From CAVWNR01 sp963756525 (GTDB taxonomy: Bacteria; Actinomycetota; Actinomycetes; Mycobacteriales; Jatrophihabitantaceae): a stretch of DNA of 64,000 bases. Below the pieces are notes generated by a model. That model saw only the letters and a program-made list of their open reading frames with translations. It did no database searches and had not been told where the DNA came from. The stretch covers positions 1,302,001-1,366,000 of the forward strand of contig CAVWNR010000001.1 in the NCBI GenBank assembly GCA_963756525.1. The letters are read 5' to 3'. The position numbers and the translations under genes were made by a program. Numbering within the stretch: the stretch's first letter is position 1; each line of letters starts with the position of its first letter. Below are positions 37,359 through 44,794 of this stretch, one piece after another.

Positions 37359-39137
37359 ATGACGGTGCACAGGAATGCCTGGCGCCGGCCGGCTGGGGTC
37401 GCCGCCCCACGCAGGGTCATCGGCCGGATGGTGGCCGCAACGGGGATGGTCCGGGCGCGGAACGGCGCGCTGGTCGTCGGTGCCGCACTATTGCTCGCCG
37501 CGAGTGCGGCCGTGCCGGGTGCGAGCATGCCCCGCGCCGGGTCGCCGGCCGCGGCCGCGCCGGCCGCGCCGGCCATGCATCCGGCGCGCGCGACCGTAGG
37601 CGGCTTCGCTCCGCCGGTGGTCGCTCGACAGCCCGACCCGACCGTGACCCAGCAACAGCTCGGCCCGACCCCGCCGTCCGGGAACGGCCCCCCGCCGCCC
37701 ACGGTCGCGCCGGCGGTCGACGTGTCGCCCGCGGTGTGGACGCTGGCCGCCAACGGGATCCCGACCGTCGCGCTCGAGGCCTACCAGAATGCGGCCACCG
37801 TGCTGGCCCGCACCGAGCCGGCGTGTGGGCTGAACTGGTCACTGCTCGCCGGGATCGGACGGGTCGAGTCCGACCACGGCCAGTTCGCCGGCGCGGTGCT
37901 GCACGCCGACGGCACCTCGACCCCGCGGATCATCGGAATCGCGCTGGACGGCGTGCAGGCGGCCTACGTCCCGGCCCCGCCGGACGGGATGGCGCTGGAC
38001 GGCGATGCCCGCTACGCGCACGCGCTCGGCCCGATGCAGTTCATCCCCAGCACTTGGGCGGAGTGGGGCGTCTCGGCACGGGGCAACGCCAAGCCGGACG
38101 TGTTCAACATCTTCGACGCCGCGCTTGCCGCCGGCCGCTACCTCTGCGCCGCCGGCGGCAACCTGCGCACCGTCGCCGGCCAGGTGCAGGCGGTCTTCGC
38201 GTACAACCACCTCGACAGCTATGTCGCCGAGGTGCTCGCGCTGGCGCGCAGCTACGCCACGGGCGTCACCGCGGTGGTCACGCCGGTGCAGGTGCCGACC
38301 GCGGCGCCGGTGCCGCCGCCGGTGAACCCGGCCCCGCCACCGGCACTGATCGTCAAGCCGAAGCCACGCCCCGCCGGCAAGCCGAAGCAGGAGCAGAGTC
38401 CGAAGCCGAGCACGACGCATCCGGCGGCACACACCAGCAAACCGGCGGCCCACCCGGCTGGCCCAACTACGCCAGCACCGGCCACCACCAGCACGACACC
38501 CAAGTCGACCACGACGACCACGACGACCACGACGACCACGACGACCACGACGACCACGACGACCACGACGACCACGACGTCCGCACCAGCACTGACGCCG
38601 ACAAGCACGACACCCACACCCACGCCGACACCGACACCGACACCGACAAGCACGGCACCGACGACGCCGGCGACGACCACTCCCGCGCCGGCACCGACCA
38701 CGAAGACCACGCCCAAGCCGTCAGCCATCCCGGCTCCGCCAAGAGTGACCACGGTGCAGGCTGCGACCGGGGACGTCGTCGTCGCAACCGGCCATCGCGC
38801 GCGTGTGTTCACCGTCACCGGCCACACGCTGCAGTTACGAGACGGCGTCAATGCCAAGGCCGGAACGCAAATCGCCGTTGTCTTGGAGGGCGTGGAGATC
38901 ATGCGGACCGGCGCTGGCATCACCGCGCGGGACGCGGCGACCGGTGAGCCCGACTGGAGCGCGGCCGCCGAAGGCACGCCGGGGTTCGTCGTCGTCGATG
39001 GCCTCGTCGCCTACGGCAAGCCCACGGCGGCCGTCGTGCTGGACGCGGCGACGGGCAAGCCGGTCACGCCGTCGGCCGGGGGGAACACGGCGATCAGCAC
39101 CGCCCTCACCTGGCTAAAGCTGAAGGCCACGGGCTAG
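37359..39137 (+). CDS. Secreted lytic murein transglycosylase (MltB/SLT_2 type) with poly-Thr linker and unknown C-terminal domain
   Basis: A 592-residue exported protein from ATG 37359. A signal-anchor helix lies at about residues 30-55 (ARNGALVVGAALLLAASAA), then a Pro-rich stretch, then a transglycosylase domain with the catalytic glutamate in LLAGIGRVESDHGQF and GPMQFIPSTWAEWG, near residues 150-310. A long Pro/Thr/Lys linker with 24 consecutive threonines follows, and a C-terminal domain of about 130 residues (VTTVQAATGDVVVATGHRAR onward) that I do not recognise. It probably cuts peptidoglycan at the cell wall. Its 3' end is followed by tandem copies of the stop-codon region. Confidence 0.85.
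   Translation: MTVHRNAWRRPAGVAAPRRVIGRMVAATGMVRARNGALVVGAALLLAASAAVPGASMPRAGSPAAAAPAAPAMHPARATVGGFAPPVVARQPDPTVTQQQLGPTPPSGNGPPPPTVAPAVDVSPAVWTLAANGIPTVALEAYQNAATVLARTEPACGLNWSLLAGIGRVESDHGQFAGAVLHADGTSTPRIIGIALDGVQAAYVPAPPDGMALDGDARYAHALGPMQFIPSTWAEWGVSARGNAKPDVFNIFDAALAAGRYLCAAGGNLRTVAGQVQAVFAYNHLDSYVAEVLALARSYATGVTAVVTPVQVPTAAPVPPPVNPAPPPALIVKPKPRPAGKPKQEQSPKPSTTHPAAHTSKPAAHPAGPTTPAPATTSTTPKSTTTTTTTTTTTTTTTTTTTTTTTTSAPALTPTSTTPTPTPTPTPTPTSTAPTTPATTTPAPAPTTKTTPKPSAIPAPPRVTTVQAATGDVVVATGHRARVFTVTGHTLQLRDGVNAKAGTQIAVVLEGVEIMRTGAGITARDAATGEPDWSAAAEGTPGFVVVDGLVAYGKPTAAVVLDAATGKPVTPSAGGNTAISTALTWLKLKATG
38508..38579 (+). repeat. Eight copies of ACCACGACG coding poly-threonine
   Basis: Seventy-two bases made of eight perfect 9-bp units encode 24 threonines in the linker of the transglycosylase, followed by Thr-Pro dipeptide repeats (38600-38700). 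Unit length is a multiple of three, so copy-number changes keep the frame and alter only linker length. Confidence 0.9.
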
Positions 39138-39189
39138 CGGCTGCCGCCGCGGACCCCGGCTAGCGGCTGCCGCCGCGACTGGTCCCCGG

Positions 39190-39231
39190 CTAGCGGTTGC
39201 CGGCGGCGTCGGCGAGCATCCGCAGCCCGGT
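39190..39231. repeat. 42-bp direct repeat, copy 1 (of the DUF5130 gene 3' end)
   Basis: Identical over 42 bases to 39590-39631, including the TAG stop and last 13 codons of the DUF5130 gene on the minus strand. The copy is not attached to a matching upstream reading frame. Confidence 0.9.
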
Positions 39232-39446
39232 AACTCCGGCAGCGCGTGCGCGCCCGCGCTGACCGTCGCCACGCCGCGGACGATCAGTGCCCGGACATCG
39301 ACCAGGTCGACACCGGCCAAAACGCCCACCCAGTCACCGGCGTCGACCACGACGCACGCGTCGAAGCCGTGACCGAGCCGGCCTGCACACAACGTGACCA
39401 CGGTGCAGGCCTCGGCGCGGCTCGCCGTCGTCGTGACCCGCCACAC

Positions 39447-39495
39447 GATGATCATGTTGTTCGTGCAGGATTTCTGTACTTTTTGCATGATCATC
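39447..39495. repeat. Degenerate palindrome related to 33444-33488
   Basis: Outer arms GATGATCATG (39447-39456) and CATGATCATC (39486-39495) are perfect; inner arms are imperfect. The left arm through 39467 repeats the 20-base left arm of the palindrome at 33444 exactly. The right arm has diverged. Confidence 0.75.
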
Positions 39496-39589
39496 CAATG
39501 AGGAGCAGCGTCGAGCTCGTCTGGACCGCCACGGGGATCACGCTCGACCCGGCGGCGAGCAAGGCGATCCGGGCGCTGGCGCTGCTGAA

Positions 39590-40012
39590 CTAGCGGTTGC
39601 CGGCGGCGTCGGCGAGCATCCGCAGCCCGGTGACGATGCCGCCGGTGAGATCGCCATTGGAGAACGCGGCGCGCATGCCGAGCGCGGCGAGGGCGCATGC
39701 GCGGTTGGGGAGCCGCCGCGCGGACGTCTCGCCGGTGACGATGTGCAGCACCCGCTGACCGGGCGAGACGGCGACCAGCACCGCGCCGTCGGCCTCGGTG
39801 GCGAGCTTCTCGAACAGCGCCTCGGCGGCCGCACGCGACGGGTTGGCGAACTCGCCCACGTAGACGGAGAACGTCAGGCCGGTTTCCCGGCTGGAGAGCG
39901 TCAGCGCCTCGTCGATGCGGGAGAGCTGCCGCGTGGAGAACGGCTCGTTGTGGCTCGCCACGCCGGACGGGCCATGGCCCACGGGAGCGTGGGACGACTT
40001 GACCTCACCACT
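39590..40012 (-). CDS. DUF5130 (TPM-domain-like) protein
   Basis: About 140 residues from GTG 40012, with GGAGGAG six bases upstream; a longer start at 40057 is possible. It contains RQLSRIDEALTLSSRETGLTF, VYVGEFANPSRAAAEALFEKL and the ending GLRMLADAAGNR. Family members stand beside the CtaJ-like gene in actinobacteria (Rv2468c in M. tuberculosis, from memory). Its start overlaps the CtaJ-like stop by eight bases. Function unknown. Its stop CTAG is shared with a short plus-strand frame. Confidence 0.82.
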   Translation of the reverse strand, partial: SGEVKSSHAPVGHGPSGVASHNEPFSTRQLSRIDEALTLSSRETGLTFSVYVGEFANPSRAAAEALFEKLATEADGAVLVAVSPGQRVLHIVTGETSARRLPNRACALAALGMRAAFSNGDLTGGIVTGLRMLADAAGNR

Positions 40013-40298
40013 CACCGCTGGCTCCTCCGACCGCGGCCGGGGTGGGCACCGGCTCATCGCCCCTGGCCACCGCTACCTGTTGCGCCGAACCGAGTTGCGG
40101 GTGCGTGCCGGCCGGCAGGTGGGCCGCGATGTTCTCCGGATGCGGCACGTACCAGACGGGGGCGAACTGCCACGGCCGGCCGGGACGGTACCGGCTGGGC
40201 TGGCGCAGCTCGCTACGGCCATACACGCCGAGCGCAAGCAGGGCGATGATCCCGGCCGGGATCGCGACGAAGACCAGCACGGTCTGGACGATCGTCAT
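40005..40298 (-). CDS. Small membrane protein resembling aa3 oxidase subunit CtaJ
   Basis: A 97-residue protein: one transmembrane helix at residues 4-26 (VQTVLVFVAIPAGIIALLALGV), then the conserved SRYRPGRPWQFAPVWYVPHPE segment and a tail. This resembles the small subunit CtaJ of the mycobacterial cytochrome bcc-aa3 supercomplex, which also lies next to a DUF5130 gene. The assignment rests on the short conserved segment and context, so it is moderate. Confidence 0.7.
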   Translation of the reverse strand: MTIVQTVLVFVAIPAGIIALLALGVYGRSELRQPSRYRPGRPWQFAPVWYVPHPENIAAHLPAGTHPQLGSAQQVAVARGDEPVPTPAAVGGASGEW

Positions 40299-40389
40299 GC
40301 CGCACTCCCCAGTCGCCGCCTGCGCGGTGCCGTGCTCACGGCAACACGGTAGCGAACACCAGTGTGCGTCCTGCGATCGGCACCGGCCG

Positions 40390-41820
40390 TCATTTGCTCC
40401 ACATCGCCGGATGCCGGTCGCGCCAGGGCAGCGCCGTCTCGAGCTGCGCGGCGAGCGCCAGCAACGGCGCCTCGCCGGCGCGCCGGCCGACCAGCATCAT
40501 GCCGATCGGCAGACCCTCGTCGCTCTGGTACAGCGGCAGCGACACCGCAGGCTGGCCGGTCGCGTTGTAGATCGCGGTGAACGGCGTGAACCGCTTCTGC
40601 CGCTCGAAGTCCGCGGCCGGGTCGCCGTCGGCGTCGAACCAGCCGACCGGCCGGGGCAGCATCGCCACCGTCGGCGTGAGCACGGCGTCGAAGTGCGCGG
40701 TGGCGGCGATGCCCCGGCGCGAGTGCAGGTTGAGCATGCCGAGCGCCTGGGCGTACTGCGGGCCGGTGACGGTCGCGCCCCGCTCGCGCAGGTGGCGGGT
40801 GAGCGGGCGCAGCTCCCCCTCCCGCCCGGGCTCGACCGGGGCGCCCTGCGCGCCCACCGCCCACACCGCCTCGAACGCGGTGATCGCTTCCGGCGGCAGA
40901 GGTGGCTCGGCGTCGACTACCTCGTGGCCGAGCGATTCGAGCAGCCGGCTCGTCCGCTGCCAGGCGTCGCGCACCTGCGGGTCGACTTCCGACTCGATCG
41001 GCGAGTCGATGAATCGGCCGATCCGCAGCTGGCCGGGGTCGCGGTCGCACCAGCCGAGAAACGTCTCGCCGGGCGGAAGGTCCGGTGGCCGATCCGGGTC
41101 ACCGGGCATCGGCACCGCGACCGCGTCCAGGAACGCGGCCGCGTCGCGCACCGTGCGGGCGAGCGGGCCCAGCACGGACAGCCGCGAGGAGTCGATGTCG
41201 AGCGGCCCCTTCGAGACCCGCCCGCGGGACGGCTTGAGCCCGACCAGGCCGCACACACTGGCCGGGATGCGGATCGAGCCGCCGCCGTCGCTGCCCTGCG
41301 CGAACGGGATCAGGCCGGCCGCCACCGCCGCGCCGGCTCCCCCACTGGATCCGCCGGCCAGCCGGCTGGTGTCCCACGGTGTGCGGGCAGGCGGACCGAT
41401 GTCGGTCTCGGTGTAACACGGCAGCCCGAACTCCGGTGTGGCCGTCTTGCCGAGGCTGATCGTGCCGGCCGCGCGAAGCAGCTCGACCACGTAGTCGTCG
41501 ACGTCGGGCACGAAGTCGGCGAACACTCGCGACCCGAGCTTCGTCGGCACGCCCTTGGTCAGGTTGAGGTCCTTGATCGCGGTCGGCACCCCGAGCAACG
41601 GCGGCAGTGCGGCCCGATCGTCGGCGTTGCGGAGTAGCTGCTCGGCGCGCTTCGCCTGGTCTCGCGCCGCGTCGGCGGTGACGATGACGAACGCGCCGAG
41701 TTCACCGTCCAGCCGGGCGATCCGCTCCAGCGCGTGCTCGACCACCTCGACCGGGCTGACCTCACCACCGCGCACCGCCTCCGCAGCTTCGAGCGCGCTC
41801 AGGTCATGCAGCTCGGCCAT
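40390..41820 (-). CDS. Amidase (amidase-signature family)
   Basis: A 476-residue hydrolase from ATG 41820. The Ser-cisSer-Lys triad is visible: Lys in GVPTAIKDLNLTKGV, cis-Ser in GSDGGGSIRIPA, nucleophile in RLAGGSSGGAGAAVA. Substrate unknown; family members hydrolyse amides from simple amides to peptides and Glu-tRNA(Gln). ATG overlaps the HNH stop by one base (TGATG). A longer apparent frame into the HNH gene is non-coding. Confidence 0.92.
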   Translation of the reverse strand: MAELHDLSALEAAEAVRGGEVSPVEVVEHALERIARLDGELGAFVIVTADAARDQAKRAEQLLRNADDRAALPPLLGVPTAIKDLNLTKGVPTKLGSRVFADFVPDVDDYVVELLRAAGTISLGKTATPEFGLPCYTETDIGPPARTPWDTSRLAGGSSGGAGAAVAAGLIPFAQGSDGGGSIRIPASVCGLVGLKPSRGRVSKGPLDIDSSRLSVLGPLARTVRDAAAFLDAVAVPMPGDPDRPPDLPPGETFLGWCDRDPGQLRIGRFIDSPIESEVDPQVRDAWQRTSRLLESLGHEVVDAEPPLPPEAITAFEAVWAVGAQGAPVEPGREGELRPLTRHLRERGATVTGPQYAQALGMLNLHSRRGIAATAHFDAVLTPTVAMLPRPVGWFDADGDPAADFERQKRFTPFTAIYNATGQPAVSLPLYQSDEGLPIGMMLVGRRAGEAPLLALAAQLETALPWRDRHPAMWSK

Positions 41821-42341
41821 CAGGCAGTGGCCGCCGCGGCGCTGGTCCAGTCCAGGGCGAGGTAGCGCTGCCAGGCGGGATCGCGCTTGGTCCATCCCAG
41901 AACAACAGCCACCGTCGCCGGTGGCTGCGAGGGAGGCGCCGCGAGATGCCAGCCGAGCTCGGGGAGCAGCCGGTCGCCCTTGCGGTGGTTGCAGCGGGCG
42001 CAGGCGGCCACCACGTTCGTCCAGACGTGCTGGCCGCCCCTCGAGCGCGGCCGGACGTGGTCGATCGTGTCGGCGCGCATCCCGCAGTACGCGCAGGCAT
42101 GCCCGTCGCGGTCGAGAACAGCGCGGCGGGTCAGCGGCACCTCGCGGTGGTAGGGCACCCGCACGTACCGCGACAAGCGGACCACCGAAGGCACCGGCAC
42201 GGCGGTGCGCGCGGAGCGCATCAGACCCTCGCCGGCCTCGACCACCACGGCCTTCTCGGCCAGCACGAGGACGACGGCGCGGCGCAGCGGCACGACGCAC
42301 AGCGGCTCGTACGTCGCGTTGAGGACCAACGCCCCGGCCAC
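41820..42341 (-). CDS. HNH endonuclease family protein
   Basis: A 173-residue protein with an HNH zinc-ribbon core: CAYCGMRADTIDHVRPRSRGG and NVVAACARCNHRKGDRL at residues 85-130. The N-terminal part VLNATYEPLCVVPLRRAVVLVLAEKA is the conserved chromosomal HNH type (Rv2469c-like), not a homing enzyme. Biological role unknown. Coupled to the amidase downstream. Confidence 0.88.
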   Translation of the reverse strand: MAGALVLNATYEPLCVVPLRRAVVLVLAEKAVVVEAGEGLMRSARTAVPVPSVVRLSRYVRVPYHREVPLTRRAVLDRDGHACAYCGMRADTIDHVRPRSRGGQHVWTNVVAACARCNHRKGDRLLPELGWHLAAPPSQPPATVAVVLGWTKRDPAWQRYLALDWTSAAAATA

Positions 42342-42455
42342 AATGCAACAGTCAACCGGACCGCAAGCCGGTGTGCACGCAGTTTGGCGGTTATCCCACG
42401 GTCGGGTGTGTCATGCGCCGGGCAAACCTCTGCAATTCCGTCCTACTGTGGCGGC

Positions 42456-42887
42456 ATGGCCTCTGCGGTGCTTCCCGACGAGCGGACCCCGTTCGGCGAA
42501 CGCGTGCGCCGACGGCTCCGCGACGAGCAGGTCATCTGGTTGACCACGGTCGGCGCGGACGGCACGCCGCAGCCCAACCCGGTGTGGTTCGTCTGGCAGG
42601 AGCCGTCGACCGTCGTGATCTACAACCGGGCGGAAGCCAACCGGCTCACGCACATCCGCCATCGCCCGCACGTCGCGCTGCACTTCGACGGAAACGGCGG
42701 CGGCGACATCGTCGTGTTCACCGGCGCGGCCCGACTGCTCGACGATCAGCCGCCGGCGCACGAGTGGACGCCGTACCGCGCGAAGTACGAGCAGCCGATG
42801 ATCCGGGTGAGCGGCAGCCCCGAGCGGTTCAGCGAGGGGTACCAGGTCGCGGTGTCGGTCGAGATCACCAAGGTGCGCGGGAACTGA
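42456..42887 (+). CDS. TIGR03667-type PPOX-class F420-dependent oxidoreductase
   Basis: A 143-residue split-barrel flavin/F420-binding protein from ATG 42456. Motifs VIWLTTVGADGTPQPNPVWFVW, RPHVALHFDGNGGGDIVVFTG and the ending VSVEITKVRGN match the TIGR03667 group. Suggests F420 use in this organism. It is divergent from HNH (114 bases between starts) and convergent with the FAD reductase (15 bases between stops). Confidence 0.85.
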   Translation: MASAVLPDERTPFGERVRRRLRDEQVIWLTTVGADGTPQPNPVWFVWQEPSTVVIYNRAEANRLTHIRHRPHVALHFDGNGGGDIVVFTGAARLLDDQPPAHEWTPYRAKYEQPMIRVSGSPERFSEGYQVAVSVEITKVRGN

Positions 42888-42902
42888 TCGCGCCCTAGCC
42901 GA

Positions 42903-44294
42903 TTACTCCGCCAACGCGCGGGCGGCGTCCAGCACGGTGCGGTGCAGCGTCGGGTAGGCGTAGTGCATCGTGGCGAGCGTGTGGGTCGGCACGCCCGCGT
43001 GCACGGCCAGGGTGAGCAGGCCGAGGATCTCCCCGCCATGTGGGCTGACCACGGTTGCCCCGGCGAGCACGCCGCGGTCGGCGTCTTCCACCAGCTTCAC
43101 GAAGCCGTCGTTGCCCGGCCCGTAGATCCAGCCGCGCGCCGACTCCGGGATCCCGGCGCTGCCGGTGTGCACCCGGATGCCGCGCTCGCGGGCCTGCGCT
43201 TCGGTGAGCCCGACCCGTCCGACTTCCGGGTCGGTGAACGTGACCCAGGCCAGGCCCTGGTAGCCGCCGAACGGCTCGTCCCGGCCGAGCAGGTGCGCGA
43301 TCAGCACCCGGGCCTGCCAGACCGCGACGTGGGTGAACGCCCCGTGGCCGGTCACGTCGCCGACCGCGTAGATGCCCTCGGTTACGCGCATGTGCTCGTC
43401 GACCTCGAGCGTGCGCGCGTTCGGATCGAGGCCGACAGCGTCCAGCCCGACGCCGGCCAGCTTCGAGCGGCGGCCCACCGCGACGAGCAGCTTCTCGGCG
43501 CCGAGCGTCGCGCCGCCGTCGAGGGTGAGCTCGACGCCGTCCGGCGCAGCCGCGACCCGGTTCGCGCGGGCGCCGGTGCGCACGTCGATGCCCTCGCGGC
43601 GCAGCACGCCGGCCACGACGTCGGACGCCTCGGGCTCCTCGACGGACAGGATCCGGTCGAGCGCTTCGACGATCGTCACCCGGGTGCCGAACCGGGCGAA
43701 TCCCTGGGCCAGCTCGACGCCGATCGCGCCTCCGCCGAGCACCAGCAGCGACTCCGGCGCGGCCGTCGCCTGGACCGCCTCGCGGTTCGTCCACACCGGA
43801 CCGTCGGGGGCGCACGGCAGGTCGGCCAGCCCCGGGATCGGCGGGACGGCGGGGTCGGTGCCGACGGCGACGACCACCCGGCGCCCGCTGTAGCTGGCCT
43901 CGCCCACCTCGACCCGCAGCCGGTCACCGTCGCGTCCGGCCAGCCGCCCGGCGCCCCGCACGAGCGTGCCGCCGAGCCGCTCGAACCGCTCGACGGCGGC
44001 CCGGTCGTCCCACCCGTCCGTGGCCTCGTCGCGGATGCGCTTGGCGACCGGCGCGAAGTCCGGGTGCACGTCGGCGTGGCCGGCCAGCACGTCGACCCGG
44101 CGCGCCTCGGCGAGCACCTCCGCGCCCCGAATGATCATCTTGGACGGGATGCAGCCGTAGTACGGGCACTCGCCGCCGACGAGGTTGGCCTCCACCCCGA
44201 GCACCGAGGCGCCCGCCTCGGCCATCCGCTCCGCGACCTCCTCGCCGCCGGGTCCGAGGCCCAGCACGATCAGGTCGAAGTCCTGTTCTGCCAT
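42903..44294 (-). CDS. FAD-dependent pyridine nucleotide-disulfide oxidoreductase (class I)
   Basis: A 463-residue flavoprotein of the lipoamide dehydrogenase/mercuric reductase family. FAD-binding LIVLGLGPGGEEVAERMAEAG at the start, redox pair CPYYGC in GGECPYYGCIPSK at about residues 42-47, NAD(P)-binding LVLGGGAIGVELAQGFARFG near 170, and the second FAD site GIYAVGDVTGHGAFTHVA. The C-terminal H/E pair of true lipoamide dehydrogenases appears as MHYAYPTLH, so it may be a quinone or mycothione-type reductase; substrate unknown. Its start is 29 bases from the divergent haemoglobin gene. Confidence 0.85.
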   Translation of the reverse strand: MAEQDFDLIVLGLGPGGEEVAERMAEAGASVLGVEANLVGGECPYYGCIPSKMIIRGAEVLAEARRVDVLAGHADVHPDFAPVAKRIRDEATDGWDDRAAVERFERLGGTLVRGAGRLAGRDGDRLRVEVGEASYSGRRVVVAVGTDPAVPPIPGLADLPCAPDGPVWTNREAVQATAAPESLLVLGGGAIGVELAQGFARFGTRVTIVEALDRILSVEEPEASDVVAGVLRREGIDVRTGARANRVAAAPDGVELTLDGGATLGAEKLLVAVGRRSKLAGVGLDAVGLDPNARTLEVDEHMRVTEGIYAVGDVTGHGAFTHVAVWQARVLIAHLLGRDEPFGGYQGLAWVTFTDPEVGRVGLTEAQARERGIRVHTGSAGIPESARGWIYGPGNDGFVKLVEDADRGVLAGATVVSPHGGEILGLLTLAVHAGVPTHTLATMHYAYPTLHRTVLDAARALAE

Positions 44295-44323
44295 GGTCGC
44301 TGACGCTACGGGACAATGGCAGG

Positions 44324-44713
44324 GTGCAGCCCGAGGAGTCGGTGTCGTTCTACGAGGCGATCGGCGGCGAACCCGCCTTCCGCCAGCTCGTCGACACCTT
44401 CTATGCGGCGGTGGCCGGCGACCCGGTGCTGCGCGCGCTCTACCCGGAGGACGACCTCGGACCGGCGTCTGAGCGGTTGCGGCTGTTCCTCATGCAGTAC
44501 TGGGGCGGCCCCACGACCTACTCGCAGCGGCGCGGCCATCCCCGGCTGCGCATGCGGCACGCCCCGTTCCCGATCGGCGTCGCGCAGCGTGACGCGTGGC
44601 TGCGGCACATGCGCGCCGCCCTGGACACGCTGCAGCTGCCGGCCGAGTACGACGAGCGGTTCTGGCGCTACCTCACCAGCGCGGCCGAGTCGTTGCGCAA
44701 CGTTGCCGGCTGA
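44324..44713 (+). CDS. glbO: Group II truncated haemoglobin (GlbO-like)
   Basis: A 129-residue globin from GTG 44324. FYEAIGGEPAFRQLVDTFYAAV at the start, FLMQYWGGPTTYSQRRGHPRLRMRHAPFPIG with the proximal histidine at about residue 76, and Trp in the E-F region typical of group II. It likely binds oxygen or nitric oxide. The order glbO then alpha-glucosidase is the same as Rv2470-Rv2471. Confidence 0.93.
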   Translation: MQPEESVSFYEAIGGEPAFRQLVDTFYAAVAGDPVLRALYPEDDLGPASERLRLFLMQYWGGPTTYSQRRGHPRLRMRHAPFPIGVAQRDAWLRHMRAALDTLQLPAEYDERFWRYLTSAAESLRNVAG

Positions 44714-44757
44714 GCGGCCGCGCGCCGCGCGGTCCGGGCGGCGGCGTCGGGCACAAT

Positions 44758-44771
44758 TGCAACCGCTTACA
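44758..44771 (+). promoter_or_regulatory. LacI-family operator upstream of the alpha-glucosidase gene
   Basis: TGCAACCGCTTACA fits the general LacI/GalR operator pattern TGNAANCGNTTNCA at every fixed position. It lies 24 bases before the GTG of the alpha-glucosidase gene, so a sugar-responsive repressor probably acts here. The repressor gene is not in the window. Confidence 0.65.
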
Positions 44772-44794
44772 CCCGAGCCAGCCCGAGGAGAGCC

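Larger units (their letters stand above)
39138..39589. other. Scarred intergenic region with gene-end duplications, no intact gene
   Basis: This 450-base stretch between the convergent transglycosylase and DUF5130 genes holds no convincing gene. It begins with near-copies of the stop-codon region (CTAGCGGCTGCCG at about 39134, 39160 and 39190). Bases 39190-39231 exactly repeat the 3' end of the DUF5130 gene. A partial copy of the palindrome seen at 33444 follows. The plus frame ending at 39593 (about VTTVQASARLAVVVTRH in one frame, LVWTATGITLDP in another) weakly resembles the C-terminal domain of the transglycosylase, suggesting a decayed duplicate. Confidence 0.5.

Noticed and set aside
37316..38947. 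Second long plus frame within the transglycosylase gene
   Set aside because: Low-complexity Arg/Asp/His composition typical of a shifted GC-rich frame.
41821..42348. Amidase with a 175-residue N-terminal extension
   Set aside because: The extension overlaps the HNH gene in another frame; the amidase starts at the TGATG overlap at 41820.
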